DNA from: Endomychus coccineus
Taxonomy: Eukaryota > Arthropoda > Insecta > Coleoptera > Endomychidae
NCBI GenBank assembly: GCA_958510875.1
Contig: OY294069.1
Coordinates: 157,727,111 to 157,791,110 of the forward strand
DNA length: 64,000 bases
Direction: 5' to 3'
A program made the position numbers and the translations under genes. Below are positions 12,101 to 25,756 of the stretch, piece after piece (the first letter of the stretch is position 1; each line of letters begins with the position of its first letter). The notes beneath the pieces are model-generated. The model searched no databases. It was not told the DNA's origin and was given only the letters and a program-made list of their open reading frames with translations.

Positions 12101-15100
12101 AAGGGGTAGTGGTTGTTTTTCTCCCCAACTTCTACGCCACTGGAAAACGTACGGCTTTGAGATGCCCATTTGAACTGCCAATGTTTTCTACACAAAAAAA
12201 GTACTCTGGTTATGAGCTGTAAACTTAACCGTTTTCGAGAAAAATCAACTTTTATGTTGAAAAACATGGTCAATTTTTGGTTTTGTTACTTGTGTAAAGA
12301 AATTCCGTTTAATTGGTAAAAAATAAATTTTATTTCAAAGAATAAACACGACTCACAATTGATTTTGTAAATCTCGGATTTGTCGAAATCGGAGACTTTA
12401 TCAAAGGTGTTGCCAAAAGGGTGTTTTAGCTTGTTCTCACATCTGTAAATTGGTTGTATTGCAAATTTAGAAAACAAACTATGAAATTTATCAATTACTG
12501 AAGAATGATGAACTTTTGAATTTTATTGAAGTATTTGAAGGTAATGGCTCTAATTTGGTTAGTTGGATACGTTCCAATTTCCAGTTTTGTTTCGAAATTA
12601 AGAGATTTTTGTTAACCATTGTCCAACCCAATCTGCTGAAGTTTCTCAACTTCGTTGCCATAATTTTGCTGGCTGAAAGGGACGTTCAATAATCTATGGA
12701 ACTAGACTATTAAACGGAGCTATTTAATATCTAAATGGTGTAGCTGAATCCCCCGGGGTTTACCCCTGTGTATGTCGAAATCCAAGTGAATACCATCTTT
12801 TATAATGTTAATATCAAGGAAAGGGAGCTGATTATCTGTTTCTATTTCGACAGTGAATCAAATTGGTTATTAAGCGTGTTCAAAAAGCCATGTAAATCAA
12901 AATCTTTACTTGTAATCGCGAAAATATTGTCAACATATACAGGGTGTCCTCGAACTGCGTGGCTAAAATAAAACCGAAGATTCTTTGATTCGAAAAAAGT
13001 TTGATGAGCCTTTTTACTTTTGCCTCAAGTGTCTTGTTTAGCCGGTAGAGGGCTTCAAAGTTGCAAAAATACTTTTGTTTTTTCGGTATAACTTGAGAAC
13101 GTGATGAAGGACTTTTACAATATTTGGCAGGTGAGTTATTGTCAATAATAGCCGTTTTTGAGAGCGGAGCACAGAGCCTTAGAGACCATAGAAATGGCTT
13201 AAACTTGAGGATGTAAGGGGAAAAGTGTTCAGAACTTTTTTGTGGTCAATGTAATTCACTCGATATTTCTTATGTGGATAGCTTATCTAATTTGAAAACT
13301 TTTTTTACTCTTAGAAAATTTTGATAAAATCAACGGATTAGCTTGAAAAAATTAATTTTCGACTCTCTGCAATTTTGGCTTACTAATTTTACTTGATTAA
13401 AATACCTTAGTTGTCTTTGCTTTTCTAATGTCATTTTGGCATTTGGAGGATTTATTCTCAAAACTGTCAGTTTTTACTTTGCTTTCCGTTAAAAATTTTA
13501 TAAAATTATGACTCAAAATTTCACTAACACTGAAATGTTTAATATCTCGGTAAAACACGAATAATAAAAACAATAGAAATGAGGAAACGATGTGATTATT
13601 TAGGAAAAACAAATGCTAAATTAAAAGAAACAACAAAACTTTTTGGGAAATCGCTAAGGCATCAATTGTTCGAAATGTTGCCCATTTTCCTGAATACGCA
13701 AATTAATTCGTTTCAAGAAATTGGATTGAACTCTGGCTAGTACTTCAGGATCATTCTTCAATAAATCCGCTTCATGATCAATTCGTTGCAACAATTCCTC
13801 TCGTGTGTTTACTGGAGCTGCATAAACTTTCGACTTCAAAGCGCCCCATAGAAAGAAGTCGCAGGGCGTCAAATCAGGGGAGCGGGCCGGCCAGTTCACT
13901 GGTGCATCATGTCCTCTACCTATCCAGCGATCTGGATATTCCGCATTCAAATGTTGCCTCACAGCTAATGTGAAATGAGGAGGTGCACCATCATGGATAA
14001 ACCAGGCCACGACGAATGTGTAAGGGCAAGTCTTCCAACAGTTCAAGTAGCCTTTGTTCCAAAAAGTTCAAGTAGTTCTCCCCGTTCAATCGATCGGGTA
14101 TAACGGTAGGGCCAATAATAAAGTTATCCACAATTCCAACCCAAACATTGATTTTAGTTTGATTCTGAAAATATGTAACTTCCGTTTCATGAGGATTTTC
14201 ATCAGCATAGAAATGTTCATTATGGAGGTTAAAAAGACCACATCTCGTGAAAGTATCTTCGTCCGTGAACAGAATTCTTCTACAAAAATTGGGGTTTGCG
14301 TTTTGTCTTTGGACAATAAGCCGACAGAAATCTAGCCGATGACCTGGATCCATGGGCAATAAGTCTTGAACTGTTTTAATATGATAATATGAGATATAGG
14401 ATCTATTCTACCGTTTAGACAATTTTTTTAATCATCCAATTTTTGTGAAAACATACAAGAAAGCTTATATCAGAAATTTTTGTAGCGAGTCAAAAACTAT
14501 TTTTTTTTAACATACTTAATAATCATATTCTCACCAAGAAATAATACCTACTTTTTTATTGTACAGGGATACAACAGCTCTTCTTCTTTCAGTACATTAT
14601 GAACTAATGATTTTGAGGCTCCAATACGAAGTCCCAAACGTAGTGTGCTTATCCCAGGTTCAGTTTCAACCGCTTCCAGCATCTCTTCTTCGAGCTCTAA
14701 CGTCCTTCTCGTCCGTCTACGTCCAGTTTCTCTGCGATTTGCTTCAAATTTGCCAGTTTCGCGAAGGTTTGCCGATTTGGAATTCTGCGATGCGGATATC
14801 TTTCCCTTCTCCGGCCATTGCAACGACAAAGTCCATAAATCAATAACATATCAACCATTTCAGTGTTAGTGAAATTTTGAGCCATAATTTTATAAAATTT
14901 TTAGGGAAAGCAAAGTAAAAACTGACAACAGTTTTGAGAATAAATTCTTCAAATGCCAAAATGACATTAGAAAAGCAAAGGCAACTAAGGTATTTTAATC
15001 AAGTAAAATTAGTAAGCCAAAATTGCAGAGACTCGAAAATTAATTTTTTCAAGCTAATCCGTTAATTTTATCAAAATTTTCTAAGAGTAAGAAAAGTTTT

Positions 15101-18100
15101 CAAATTAGATAAGCTACATAAAAAATATCGAGTGAATTACATTGACCACAAAAAAGTTCTGGACACTTTCCCCGTTACATCCTCAAGTTTGAGCCATTTC
15201 TATGGTCTCTAAAGCTCTGTGCTCCACTCTCAAAAATGGCCATTATTGACAGTAACTCATCTTCTAAATATTGTAAAAGTTCTTCATCACGTTCTCAAGT
15301 TATACCGAAAAAACAAAATTATTTTTACAATTTTGAAGCCCTCTACCGGGTAAACAAGACACTTAAGGCAAAAGTAAAAAGGCTCATCAACTTTTTTTCG
15401 AATCGAAGAATCTTCGGTTTTATTTTGGCCACGCAGTTCGAGGACACCCTGTATAATAATGGTGAAAAATTAGCAATAGCCGAACACATTTTGAATACAG
15501 GTCACACCATTTCTCAAAAAAGTTTATCACTTCTAAAACACAGTACAGACAAATATCTGGGTAATTTAGAAGGGATGGAAATGTATAAGCGAAAAAGCAA
15601 TTTATTAAATTCTGATTTATCTCCAGCTGAGGGTAACCCTTTGTTTACATTATTATCCCCAAATAGTATTTGAACAGGAATATTTTGATTTATAATTAAG
15701 TTTACTCTGATGATGGCGACTTGGTAGCCGAAAGGTCTTTATTATTTTAATAGTATTTTTAGTGGATAAGGGTGATTATCTCTTATCAATAGTGTTATAA
15801 TATATCCACAATGTGAACTCTTTATAGTTTAATATTAACCATATTCATTTATCTTATTAAATATTTTAATACAGTTGACATTTCTAAACTGCTGTGTTAT
15901 TAGTTTTTTTTTAACAATTAGAATTATTCAAATATTCAACCCATTACCGTTTTACAGGTTTAATTAATTTCATTTTTCAGAATCAGAAGTTTACGAGAAG
16001 TATCGATCATGTGAAAAAATGCCTGATTATAAAGCATTTACCAAAAGGGCCCAGTCTTTATTCATAGTTGTTCCTACACCTCCAACAGACCTTTATAGGA
16101 GTTTTACAGAACTGGTCAGACAATACAGTTCGGAAGATCCGTTTAATTTCGCAAAATCTGATATTCTCAAAAACTTCAAAATGGTAAGAAATCATTTTTG
16201 CTTGAGAAAATTTATCACATGATTAAAAATAGTGTTGATTATAATGTGACTGAAATTTCGTATTGTATCATTTAATGTAGCAAAAAATATGGATCCCCAA
16301 ATGAACGGTTTCAAGATACGAAACATGTTGTGTTTACATCACTCTTTATTATGTACAAACACATGAACAAAAATGTTTTTTTGACCGCATCATTGATCTC
16401 GCATTCACTAATTTGTTTATATATAACTCCAAAGATTAGCTGAATATGTTTTGCGAAGATTCTCATTTTTTGTCCAATTTTATTCATGTACCTACTGAGT
16501 GAAACCACGGTCGTATATACAGGTCTGGAAACTCGAGACTGTTTCCTATGTAAGAAGTGAGTCCGCTAAGCGTCATCTGTTGCGTAGTACCAAAAGGGTG
16601 GCGCATGAGTCGAGGGAGGTTCTCTGGCACGTATACGACCGTGTTTGAACGATATGGCGCCTAATCCTGACATCCTGACAACATACTTCGATCCATGCGC
16701 TAACTGGTGGCTGAGCGAGGGACTACGAGTTTGGCGACATGTAAGAGACTCATGTCAAACATAGAGTTTCCAGACCTGTATATACGACCGTGAGTTAAAC
16801 TAAGTAGAGAAGAATAACATAGACATGATATTGATAGTCTCACAAATAGGCACTGTGCCTGTAAGTAAGTTCAATTTGAAAATTAGTTCATGATATAGGG
16901 AAACTCAAGATTACTTTTAATCAATATTTGAACAAAGTTTCATTATTTACCAAACTTCATGCAAAAGTTGTACTATTTCAAAGTTAAGAAGGAAAGAGGT
17001 AACAGTCCCGGCACCTATTTCCCTTTGCATCTACTTTCAATTGAATTAATCAAACCGACTTCCTACGTCAACTCCGTTCCATAAACATCAACAGATGAAA
17101 CTATTCTTACCAACCAAATGACTCCGGTTTGTTCATCTCGCGGATTCCCGTTTTACGTTATTCAAATTGGCATAATAAACGAATAAATATTCATGAATAC
17201 ATTATACGATTGGCAGAACATATTCAGCAAGAGAAACTTTTTATGTAATTTCCACCGCTCATGCATTAGGAATGTTGAAAAATAGTTAATAGATGATGGT
17301 AATTTGAATACCACATGAAATGGCTCTTTACGATTATCTTCACCGTTTATATTAGAATCGAATCTATGCAAACTGTTTTGTTTGTCAATTGATTAATTGA
17401 TGTAAGATATCCTCGAACATAGTATCTTCAAAATGTCTAGTTTGATGGCAAATATCATGGTCAATCAATCATTTATTAGAGCATATTTTAGGTGAAGTGT
17501 ATTAGCTACTCAATAATAGGTTTTTTAAATCTGAAATAACAGGAATTTCGAGTGAATTTCAAGCTTTCTCGCCGTATTTTCGAGTGGATACGATCGTTTT
17601 CCAATTTCCGGAAAATTAAAAAAAAACCTTTTGAATAACAAACGCCCAAAAACAGTAATCACAGATAGGTAATTTATCAATGTAGTGAATCTATAAAATT
17701 CTAAGAAGGGTTAAAAAATTGGTGATAGATAGGAAAATCAATACATATATATACATATAACTACCAATCAAATCTGTTAAGTAAAATAATGTTTTTTCAA
17801 GATGTAGGAAAACGAGTAAGAGAAAGTATCAAAAGAGATAGAATTTGATAGCGTATTGTATGATATGTTGCATCTATGCATTGGAGAGTTCAAAAAATAA
17901 TTTGTTTGACATTGTTCATAACAGAATGGATGCTAATACCTAGTAATATATGTAGGAGCATTAAGTTAAATGTTACTAAGGATAGCAGGCGAATCAACTA
18001 AATTATTTATGACTTTAAAGAGGAAATTCACGTCTGAAATTTTCCTTCTATTCGCTAGTGTTAATATGTTCAGTTCATTCCGAACGTAGATATGATTGTT

Positions 18101-21100
18101 GGGGTTGAATGGAAAGCATTTTTTTATTGATATAATCTATGAATATATTCAGAACCCGTTCAAGTTTATTTATATAAATGTCGTATCCAGGGTTCCATAT
18201 TACAGAACCATAACTCGAAACACTATTGACGTATAACATAAAGAGAGTACGGAGAGTCTGAATATTCTTAAATTCACGACAAGTTCTGATTATGAAACCT
18301 AACATTTCATAAGCTTTTTTAGAAACGTAAAATATATGTTTATCGAAAAGCATTTTCGAATCGAATAATATTCCTAAATCCTTCATTTCCGTGACAGTTT
18401 GCTAGGGATGGGAAGATATTTGATATAATTGTTTTAGACTGCTCTTTCCGCGTCCAAACGAAATGTGGTGACCCTTTTCGAAATTTAGATATAGACTGTT
18501 TTCCTCGCAGTAATCATAGAAGTTATTGATATCCTGCTCCATTAGCGTGATGTCGTCAACATCAGAAATTGAATGGTATATTTTTAGATCATCCGCAAAC
18601 ATTAAAAAATTTGCGAATCGAAAGAATTGGGCTGTAGAAATGCATACAAATATTAAATAAGAGTGGCCCTAGAGGTAATCCTTGAGGCACTCCAGAGGGG
18701 ATTTGGCGATATTCTGATTTGTGGTTACCGACTGTTACCGCTTGACAACGATCAGTCACATAAGATTCAAACCAATTTAGCAGATTGCGATTTGCCCCGA
18801 CTCCAGCCAGCTTGCGTAGCAAAACTGAGTGATCGATCTTGTCAAGAGCCTTGCTGAAATTACCTAAGCAGCAAAGTCAGCAGTTAAAAGAGAGAGGGAA
18901 AAACGAACAGTACAGGAATTTCGAGTGTTTCACGAGTGAATTTCGAATGTAGTTTGTTTTCCCCGACACCCTCCCATTTTCCGGAAGCGAAAAACTTGTT
19001 TTGCTGCTGAAATACCGTTTTTTTCCGGAAAATGGAAAACGTTGGCATCCACTCAAAAATAAGGCGAGAAAGCTTGAAATTCGCTCGAAATGCCTGTGTT
19101 TTGAGATTTTGAAAAGCCTATTATTGAGTAGCAAGATATCTCGACTTCAAAGTTAAATTCTATCAAATAAATAATTATAGCCTTCCTTTTGGAATAAACA
19201 CGATTCGCTAAAGTCACATCATGAAAACCATTACCTTTAATGGACACATTTATCTTCAAACACAATTATCCTCAAAATTGAGTCCGAAATATCGATTCTT
19301 CTATGTATTGTTTTTTGATACTAAGTTTCATCAAATCACAATTCACGGAATGAACTATGATCAATCGATCACTGACTTCTCTCACTTTTTTAGCAAAATA
19401 GCTTTCTGACACACAACAAAATTGGCAATGATTTAGAAACAGCTAATGAAAGACGTTAAAATATAGTATATGTTACATTGAAATAAATGGTGTAGATAAT
19501 GTATTTCAAACTCTATTTATAAATCACATTATAAATTATTGTATGATATGTATTCAATGATGTTTTATTTTCATAAACTTATTGATTTCAGTTCGTGCCC
19601 ATATATGCCGCTTATTTATATGATTCTGCGAATTTATATGCAACTGCCTTGGATACATTATTGTCCGAAGAAAAAGTTCTAAACGACACAATTATAGAGG
19701 AGATTGCTAGAAATGGAACGAGGATCATTGAAACCATCATAAAAATGCAAACGTACCGAAGTAAGTGCATAATAATTGGTTGATTTTGAAAGCTATATGT
19801 GGGTTATTTATTTTCATATTTAAAACCGTTGTTGTGAAAGCACATTATGTCTTATTTATAAACTGTTTGAACCGAACAAATATGCAAACATTACAATATC
19901 ATGAAATTGTTATGGTCTTTCTAATAGAATAGTTCGATTTCATCTCTTACGCTGAAGAAATAATTACATACAAAATTTCCTAATCGGTACATTTCAACAC
20001 CCATATGAATGTATGTGTCTAAGAGTTGTATTTATAAATTACCCATCAAAAATAGGCTAACGTATTCTTGATTATAATTAATTGAATTGTCTACAATTAG
20101 AATCGAACCAACAGCTCTGCATAATATACGCCGGTGATCGTTTTGCCCTTTTCAGGGAAATCGATATGGACGATACCGTGTACATCCCAAAAAAACTGTT
20201 GCCATGACTGGCCTTTTTGGGCTTCGATTCGCCAGAACAAGTCCACTGTTTCGACTGTACTTTCGTCTCTAGTGTGTTGTGATTGATACATGTTTCGTCC
20301 ACGGCCACAGCTTGAACATCGCCAAACACTCCTTTGAAGTTGTCACATGGTGACGCTTGTTGTCAACAGAGAACAAATGCAGCACCCATCTGTCAGATAG
20401 CTTTCTCATATTTAAAAATTTGTGCAAAATGTTCCGTACCCGTTCGGTTGAAATCTCGTGCACTTCAATTCCCCGATCGTCCAATATCATACCATGTATT
20501 CTATCGATTATTTCTGGCGTTGTAACGTCAATTGGACGCCCAGAACGTTCGGCGTCCTTTCATGGTCATACCACCACAACGAAAATCTTTAAACCACTTA
20601 TGAATCGTTCCAATCGATGGTGAAGAGTCCACATAATCTTTAACAAACGATGCCTTGGTTTGCGTAATGTTTTTTCCACGCAAGAAATAATGTTAAATCA
20701 AGACGCTGAATTCCCTTTTTTCCATGTTCACAAAAATGTTCAAGGTTGCTTGCTTTCGATGGGTGTCAAACTGAAATTTTAATACGTTCTTGTTAAAGAT
20801 GATGCATCACAAATGTCACATGGGATTTTCGATTGTGGTGCCATCTGGTTACTTTTGTGCTTTCTCGCACACTACGTATATGTGTCTGGCGCAGGTCCGT
20901 CCGTAATCTAAGGTGACCATTATGTAGTCCACCTCATCTTGCGGAATGATCTCTCCAAACTCGAAGTTAACTTCTTTTCTTTTGCATCCCTGTCTAAAGA
21001 CCACTGCTTTGTTTTTTTTTGAGTTACTCCCAATTGGTTTCTATCCATCAATGCTTTTATGCTTTATAATCCCGTATTTCCCTTTGTTTTGGGCTATTTT

Positions 21101-24100
21101 GGTCCCTTTGCCTCTATCATCTACACTAACAGTCCCAAGAAGATAACAGTATTTATTGTAAGCAATCACGGATGACAGCCAACTTATTAACTTAACTTAT
21201 TAACATATTCAAATTCGCCTTGTTTGTATATGAAACAATTGTCAATTGTTTTTCATGGAAAACTTGATTTAATCGTTGGCGTGATTTATTGAATGAGGCA
21301 TTTTTTGACTTTGTAGTCCTGTGCTGGGATGCTTTGGTTCTTGTTTTTGTCCACCACACGATTGCGGAGTATGTTACAATGGATCTCACTATGGTTGTGT
21401 ACACCCACTGTATCATCCGTGAAGTGAGTCCCCAGGTTCTCCCGACAGGGCCCTTATCGCTTTGTTAGTAGTTTTCTCCAGATGCTTCCCAAATGTCAGC
21501 CTTTTATCTAGGCTTACCCCAAGGTGCTTGACCGTGTCCGTCATCTGTATGTTTTATATACAAAATTAAGTCTTGTATGTTTCCAATGTCTTTCTCTTCG
21601 TGAAAGGTTCAAGGGTTATTTTCGAAGGATTCACTTTGAGTCCTTCCTTGTTGCACCATTTTTCCACGGTGTTCAGTGCGTGCTTGCTGCATCAGAGATG
21701 CTATTGTGCTCCCGAACTTTCCTTGTACTAAAATGACGATGTCATCCGCATATCCAATTACGCAGAATCCTCTGCTCTCAAGGAGTATCAGAAGTTCGTC
21801 CACCACCAGACTCCACAGCAGACGTGACAGTACACCTCCCTGCGGACATCCCCCAGTGACCCGCACCTTCTTTTCAACCTCATTGAGAGTTCCTATGACT
21901 GTCCTGCATCGGAGCATATTGTGGATTCATCTGCATAGCAGATCTTCCATCCCTCGCTCTCGCGTTGCTCGGGCAATTGATTCGAATGAGGTGTTGTCAA
22001 AAGCTCCCTCTATGTCCAGAAAGCTCACTAGCGCAATTTCTCTGCATTCCAGCGATTTTTCTGCTCTATGTATCAACTCGTATACTGCCATTTCACAGGA
22101 TTTCCCGGTTTGGTAAGCATACTGATTGCGGTGTAGGGGATTTCTCATAAGTGTTCTATCTCTAACATGCCTGTCGATCAGTTTCTCTAGGGTTTTCAGG
22201 AGAAATGAAGTTAGACTGATCGAACGGAAAGATTTTGGCTGGGCGTAAGACTCTCGCCCTGGCTTTGATATAAATACCACCTTTGCCGCCCTCCACTCTT
22301 CCGGTATGTAGCTCAGTGCCAGGCTGGCTTTCAGCATTTCACACATCATGGTCAATCCATTTATTAGAGCATTTTCTAGGCTGTAACTTTTGAGCAAAAA
22401 AATTTTTTATCAAAAACAGTTATTCACAATGTTGTGCTTCCCAACTGTGGTAAAATGTGGGTGTGATTCCTGGAAAAAAATTGCGACGCGGTCATTACGG
22501 TCATTTTTTAAATCACAATTTTTTTCTCATTTGGCTAAATATTCACCTCAGGCCATGCGATCGTAGGATCAGATTTTAATTATTCTTTTTCACTTTTGCC
22601 GCAGTAGGCCTTGGGCGCCAAATTTGGAACACCTGTACATAAAAATGTCGCATTCACCTTACGTGTGTTTTATAATGAGAATTTTTTTAGAATTCCACTT
22701 GCTTGAATTTTTTGGGTAATATTGGAAATGTCAAACTGGGAACAGTTGCATACGACAACCTTTTTCCACAACTTGATAAATGCTAAACAATAATTTGAAC
22801 AGCATCTGAAATGGAAAACAAAACATTCAATTTATCCAGATGTTTCAATCTGGAATGAGTAAGAATGTCGAATTTTCTCGTCAGCCTTTACAGTTGCGTA
22901 ATTGATGCGAGTGTCAAACGCAATCTCCACTTCACGAACAGACCACATTCCTTTTTATAGCCTCCAGATGATTGATATTATAGTTGCGTCAGTTTGCAGA
23001 GTTTTAACGTTCTAGTATTATAGTAGGTACACGTTTGTGATTCAATGTTCAAACAAACTGATGAATGCGCCAGGGATTTATTGCTATTAGTCACGTAGGT
23101 TGTTACAAAATAATGTATAACTTTGTGGTCTCGAGTATTCATTTATAAAATATTCACATAGTTTCTCCAAAACAGGTTGTTCACAAATAGGTCTTCTTGA
23201 TGAGTTTGTTCTCTATCCTTTCTGGATGTTCGTTAGGTAAATGTGTTGCTGAAGTGTTTCATAATTCTACAGACTGCAAAGATATTATGCGTAATTTGCT
23301 TCTCCTATAAAATTACCTTTTATCCACAAGCTGCAGATAATAATGCATTTAATTCAATACCTCCCACCGATATTTTTTCTTTATTCTCGATAAGTTTTTC
23401 TTTTGGTCGATTCTTGAAAAAAAAGTAGTATGAGTAGCCATGTGAAACTTTTAATGCTACAAAAAGGTTTTAGTCGAGGAAATAAAGCAACTTGGCGCAG
23501 TTGGATGGATTGAGATGCGGTTTTCTGCATTCGATTCAGAAAGTGATTTAGAAAATTTGTCCGGTATTTTTTTTTGCGGAAAAAATTTATTGCATTTCTA
23601 CAGCCAAAAAATGCATTTTTCTGAGTGCACTTTTTGAAAAAATTATTTACTCGGTGAATAATGCGTCAAACAGACTCGAATTGGTTTGTCGGGGTTTTTT
23701 GGTGTCGCTGAACACGAATATGCTATCAAGCAAATTCCCTGAGGTCCCCTTGGACCTTCCCCGGGGTATCCGGGCATCCTGACGCCCAAGACATCGATGA
23801 AATTAATTTAAAAATCATGTTTAATGTTTGTTAACTGTTCAAGAGGTGATATAAAGCTTACTAGTGATGATTACGACATGAAAAAACTTCTCCAATACCT
23901 GGTGTACCCTGAGTCCGGGTAACCACGTCATCTCCTAGGAATTTGTTGATTTTTCTTGATCAAATGTAACAAATTCCCGCTCTCGGGGGTTTTCAAAGTC
24001 GCCCATCATGACTATGACACTCGCAATGTTCTGCAAATTACCTGGGGGTCTTTCCGGGTCCCTGGAGCCTTCTATATCTACGTTATCTTCTGGGAATTTG

Positions 24101-25756
24101 TCAATTTTTCTTCATAAAAGGTAACAAATTCTGGCTCTCGGGGGTTTTCAAAGTCGCCGATCACGACTATGACGCTCACAATGTTCTGCAAATTACCTTA
24201 ACGCGTTCCCGGGTCCCTGGAGCCCTCTGTATAAACGTCATCTTCTAGGATTTTATCAATTTTTCTTCATAAAATGTAACGAAATCTGGCTCTCGGGGAT
24301 TTTCAAAGTCGCCGATCACGACTATGACACTCGCAATGTTCTGCAAATTACCTGGGGGTGTTTTCGGGTCTCTGGAGCCCTGTTTATCTACGCCATCTTC
24401 TAGGAATTTGTTAATCTTTCTTCACAGAATGTAACAAATTCTGGCTCTCGGGGGTTTTTATTGTCGCCGATCACGATTACGATACTCATAATGTTGTGCA
24501 AATTCCTAGAAGATGACGTTGATACAGAGGGCTCCAGGGACCCGGAAACACTTCCAGGTAATTTGCAGAGCATTGCGAGTGGCATAGTCGTGATCGGCGA
24601 CTTTGAAAACCCCCAAAAGCTAGAATTTGTTACATTTAATTAAGAAAAATTTACAAATTCTTAGAAGATGACTTGGTTACCCGGACCAGGTATTGCAGAA
24701 GAGTTTTTTCACGCCGTAATCATCAGTAGCAACCTTTATATTACCTCTTGAACAGTTAACAACATTAAATATTAAACATTAAAAATAATTTTATATTTAA
24801 TTTCTTCGATATCTAGGGCGTCTGGACGATCGGATACCCCGGGGGACTTCCAAGGGGACTTCAGGGAATTTTCTTGATAGCATATTCGTGTTCAGCGACC
24901 CCAAAAACCCCCGAGAAACCAATTCGAGTCCGTTTTTTTTTATTCACCTCGAAAAGTACACTCAGAAAAATGTTTTGGCTGTAGAAATGCAATAAATTTT
25001 TTCCGCAAAAAAAAATACCGGACAAATTATTATATATACGATATTCGTGTTCAGCGACCCTAAAAACCCCGAGTAACGAGTTTGAACTGATTATATAACG
25101 AATTTACCGGGGAATTTCCGGGACTCCAGGAGACGACGGGGATACCGTTCGCCCAGGGTACCAGTTACCTCGGAGACCAATTCTGTCGCAATATTCGTTT
25201 TCAGCGACCCCAAAAACCCACAAATAACTAGTTTGGAATCATTTTCAACACTATTAACCGAATTGTGAATTTAGTATTTACGGTTATTTAAAATGCAATT
25301 ATAAAATGCATATTATTTATGCAAATTGCATATTTTTAATTTCTTATAAATCAATTTAGTTCACAAAGTTTCCTGAAGCTCTAACGAATCGAATGCAAAA
25401 AACCGCATTCAAATCCTACTTACTGTTCAAATTATTCGAACTCCAGTGCTTCGTTTCCGCGATGATGAATCCGAATAATAAGTATTGGAACGCTGCTCGA
25501 CAGTTTGCTGATACAGTGTACTCTCACCTTACCTGAATTTATTTTAGAGACATAATTTTTTTTCATTTCAATCAAATTTCTGTTGTTAGGTGTCACAGGA
25601 GCTACGATGAAATTGGATAAAAAAGGTGATTCCGAAGGTAATTTCTCTGTTTTGGCGTTCCGACCTACAAAAAACGCTTACATACGAAGTAACTTCAACT
25701 GTTCTCATCAAATGAGGCCTGTCGGACAATTTTATCAGCATACGGATGACTTTCCA
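9109..25756 (+). CDS. Gyc76C: Gyc76C exons for the ligand-binding ectodomain
   Basis: Five exons (9109-9349, 10475-10621, 15981-16183, 19592-19760, 25590-25756) encode the membrane-proximal part of an ANF-receptor-like fold. Typical stretches are [38 protein letters not shown] (joined across the first junction in phase 1), [20 protein letters not shown] and [23 protein letters not shown]...CC cysteine pattern follows in the first exon. At the end of the fifth exon two donors (25757 and 25761) are possible; the first keeps phase 0 and gives FP-EYKL, which fits the family, so I chose it. Confidence 0.9.

Noticed and set aside
24000..24480. CRISPR-like regularly spaced repeats
   Set aside because: Units are ~155 bp, contiguous and part of a palindrome in eukaryotic DNA; no spacers.
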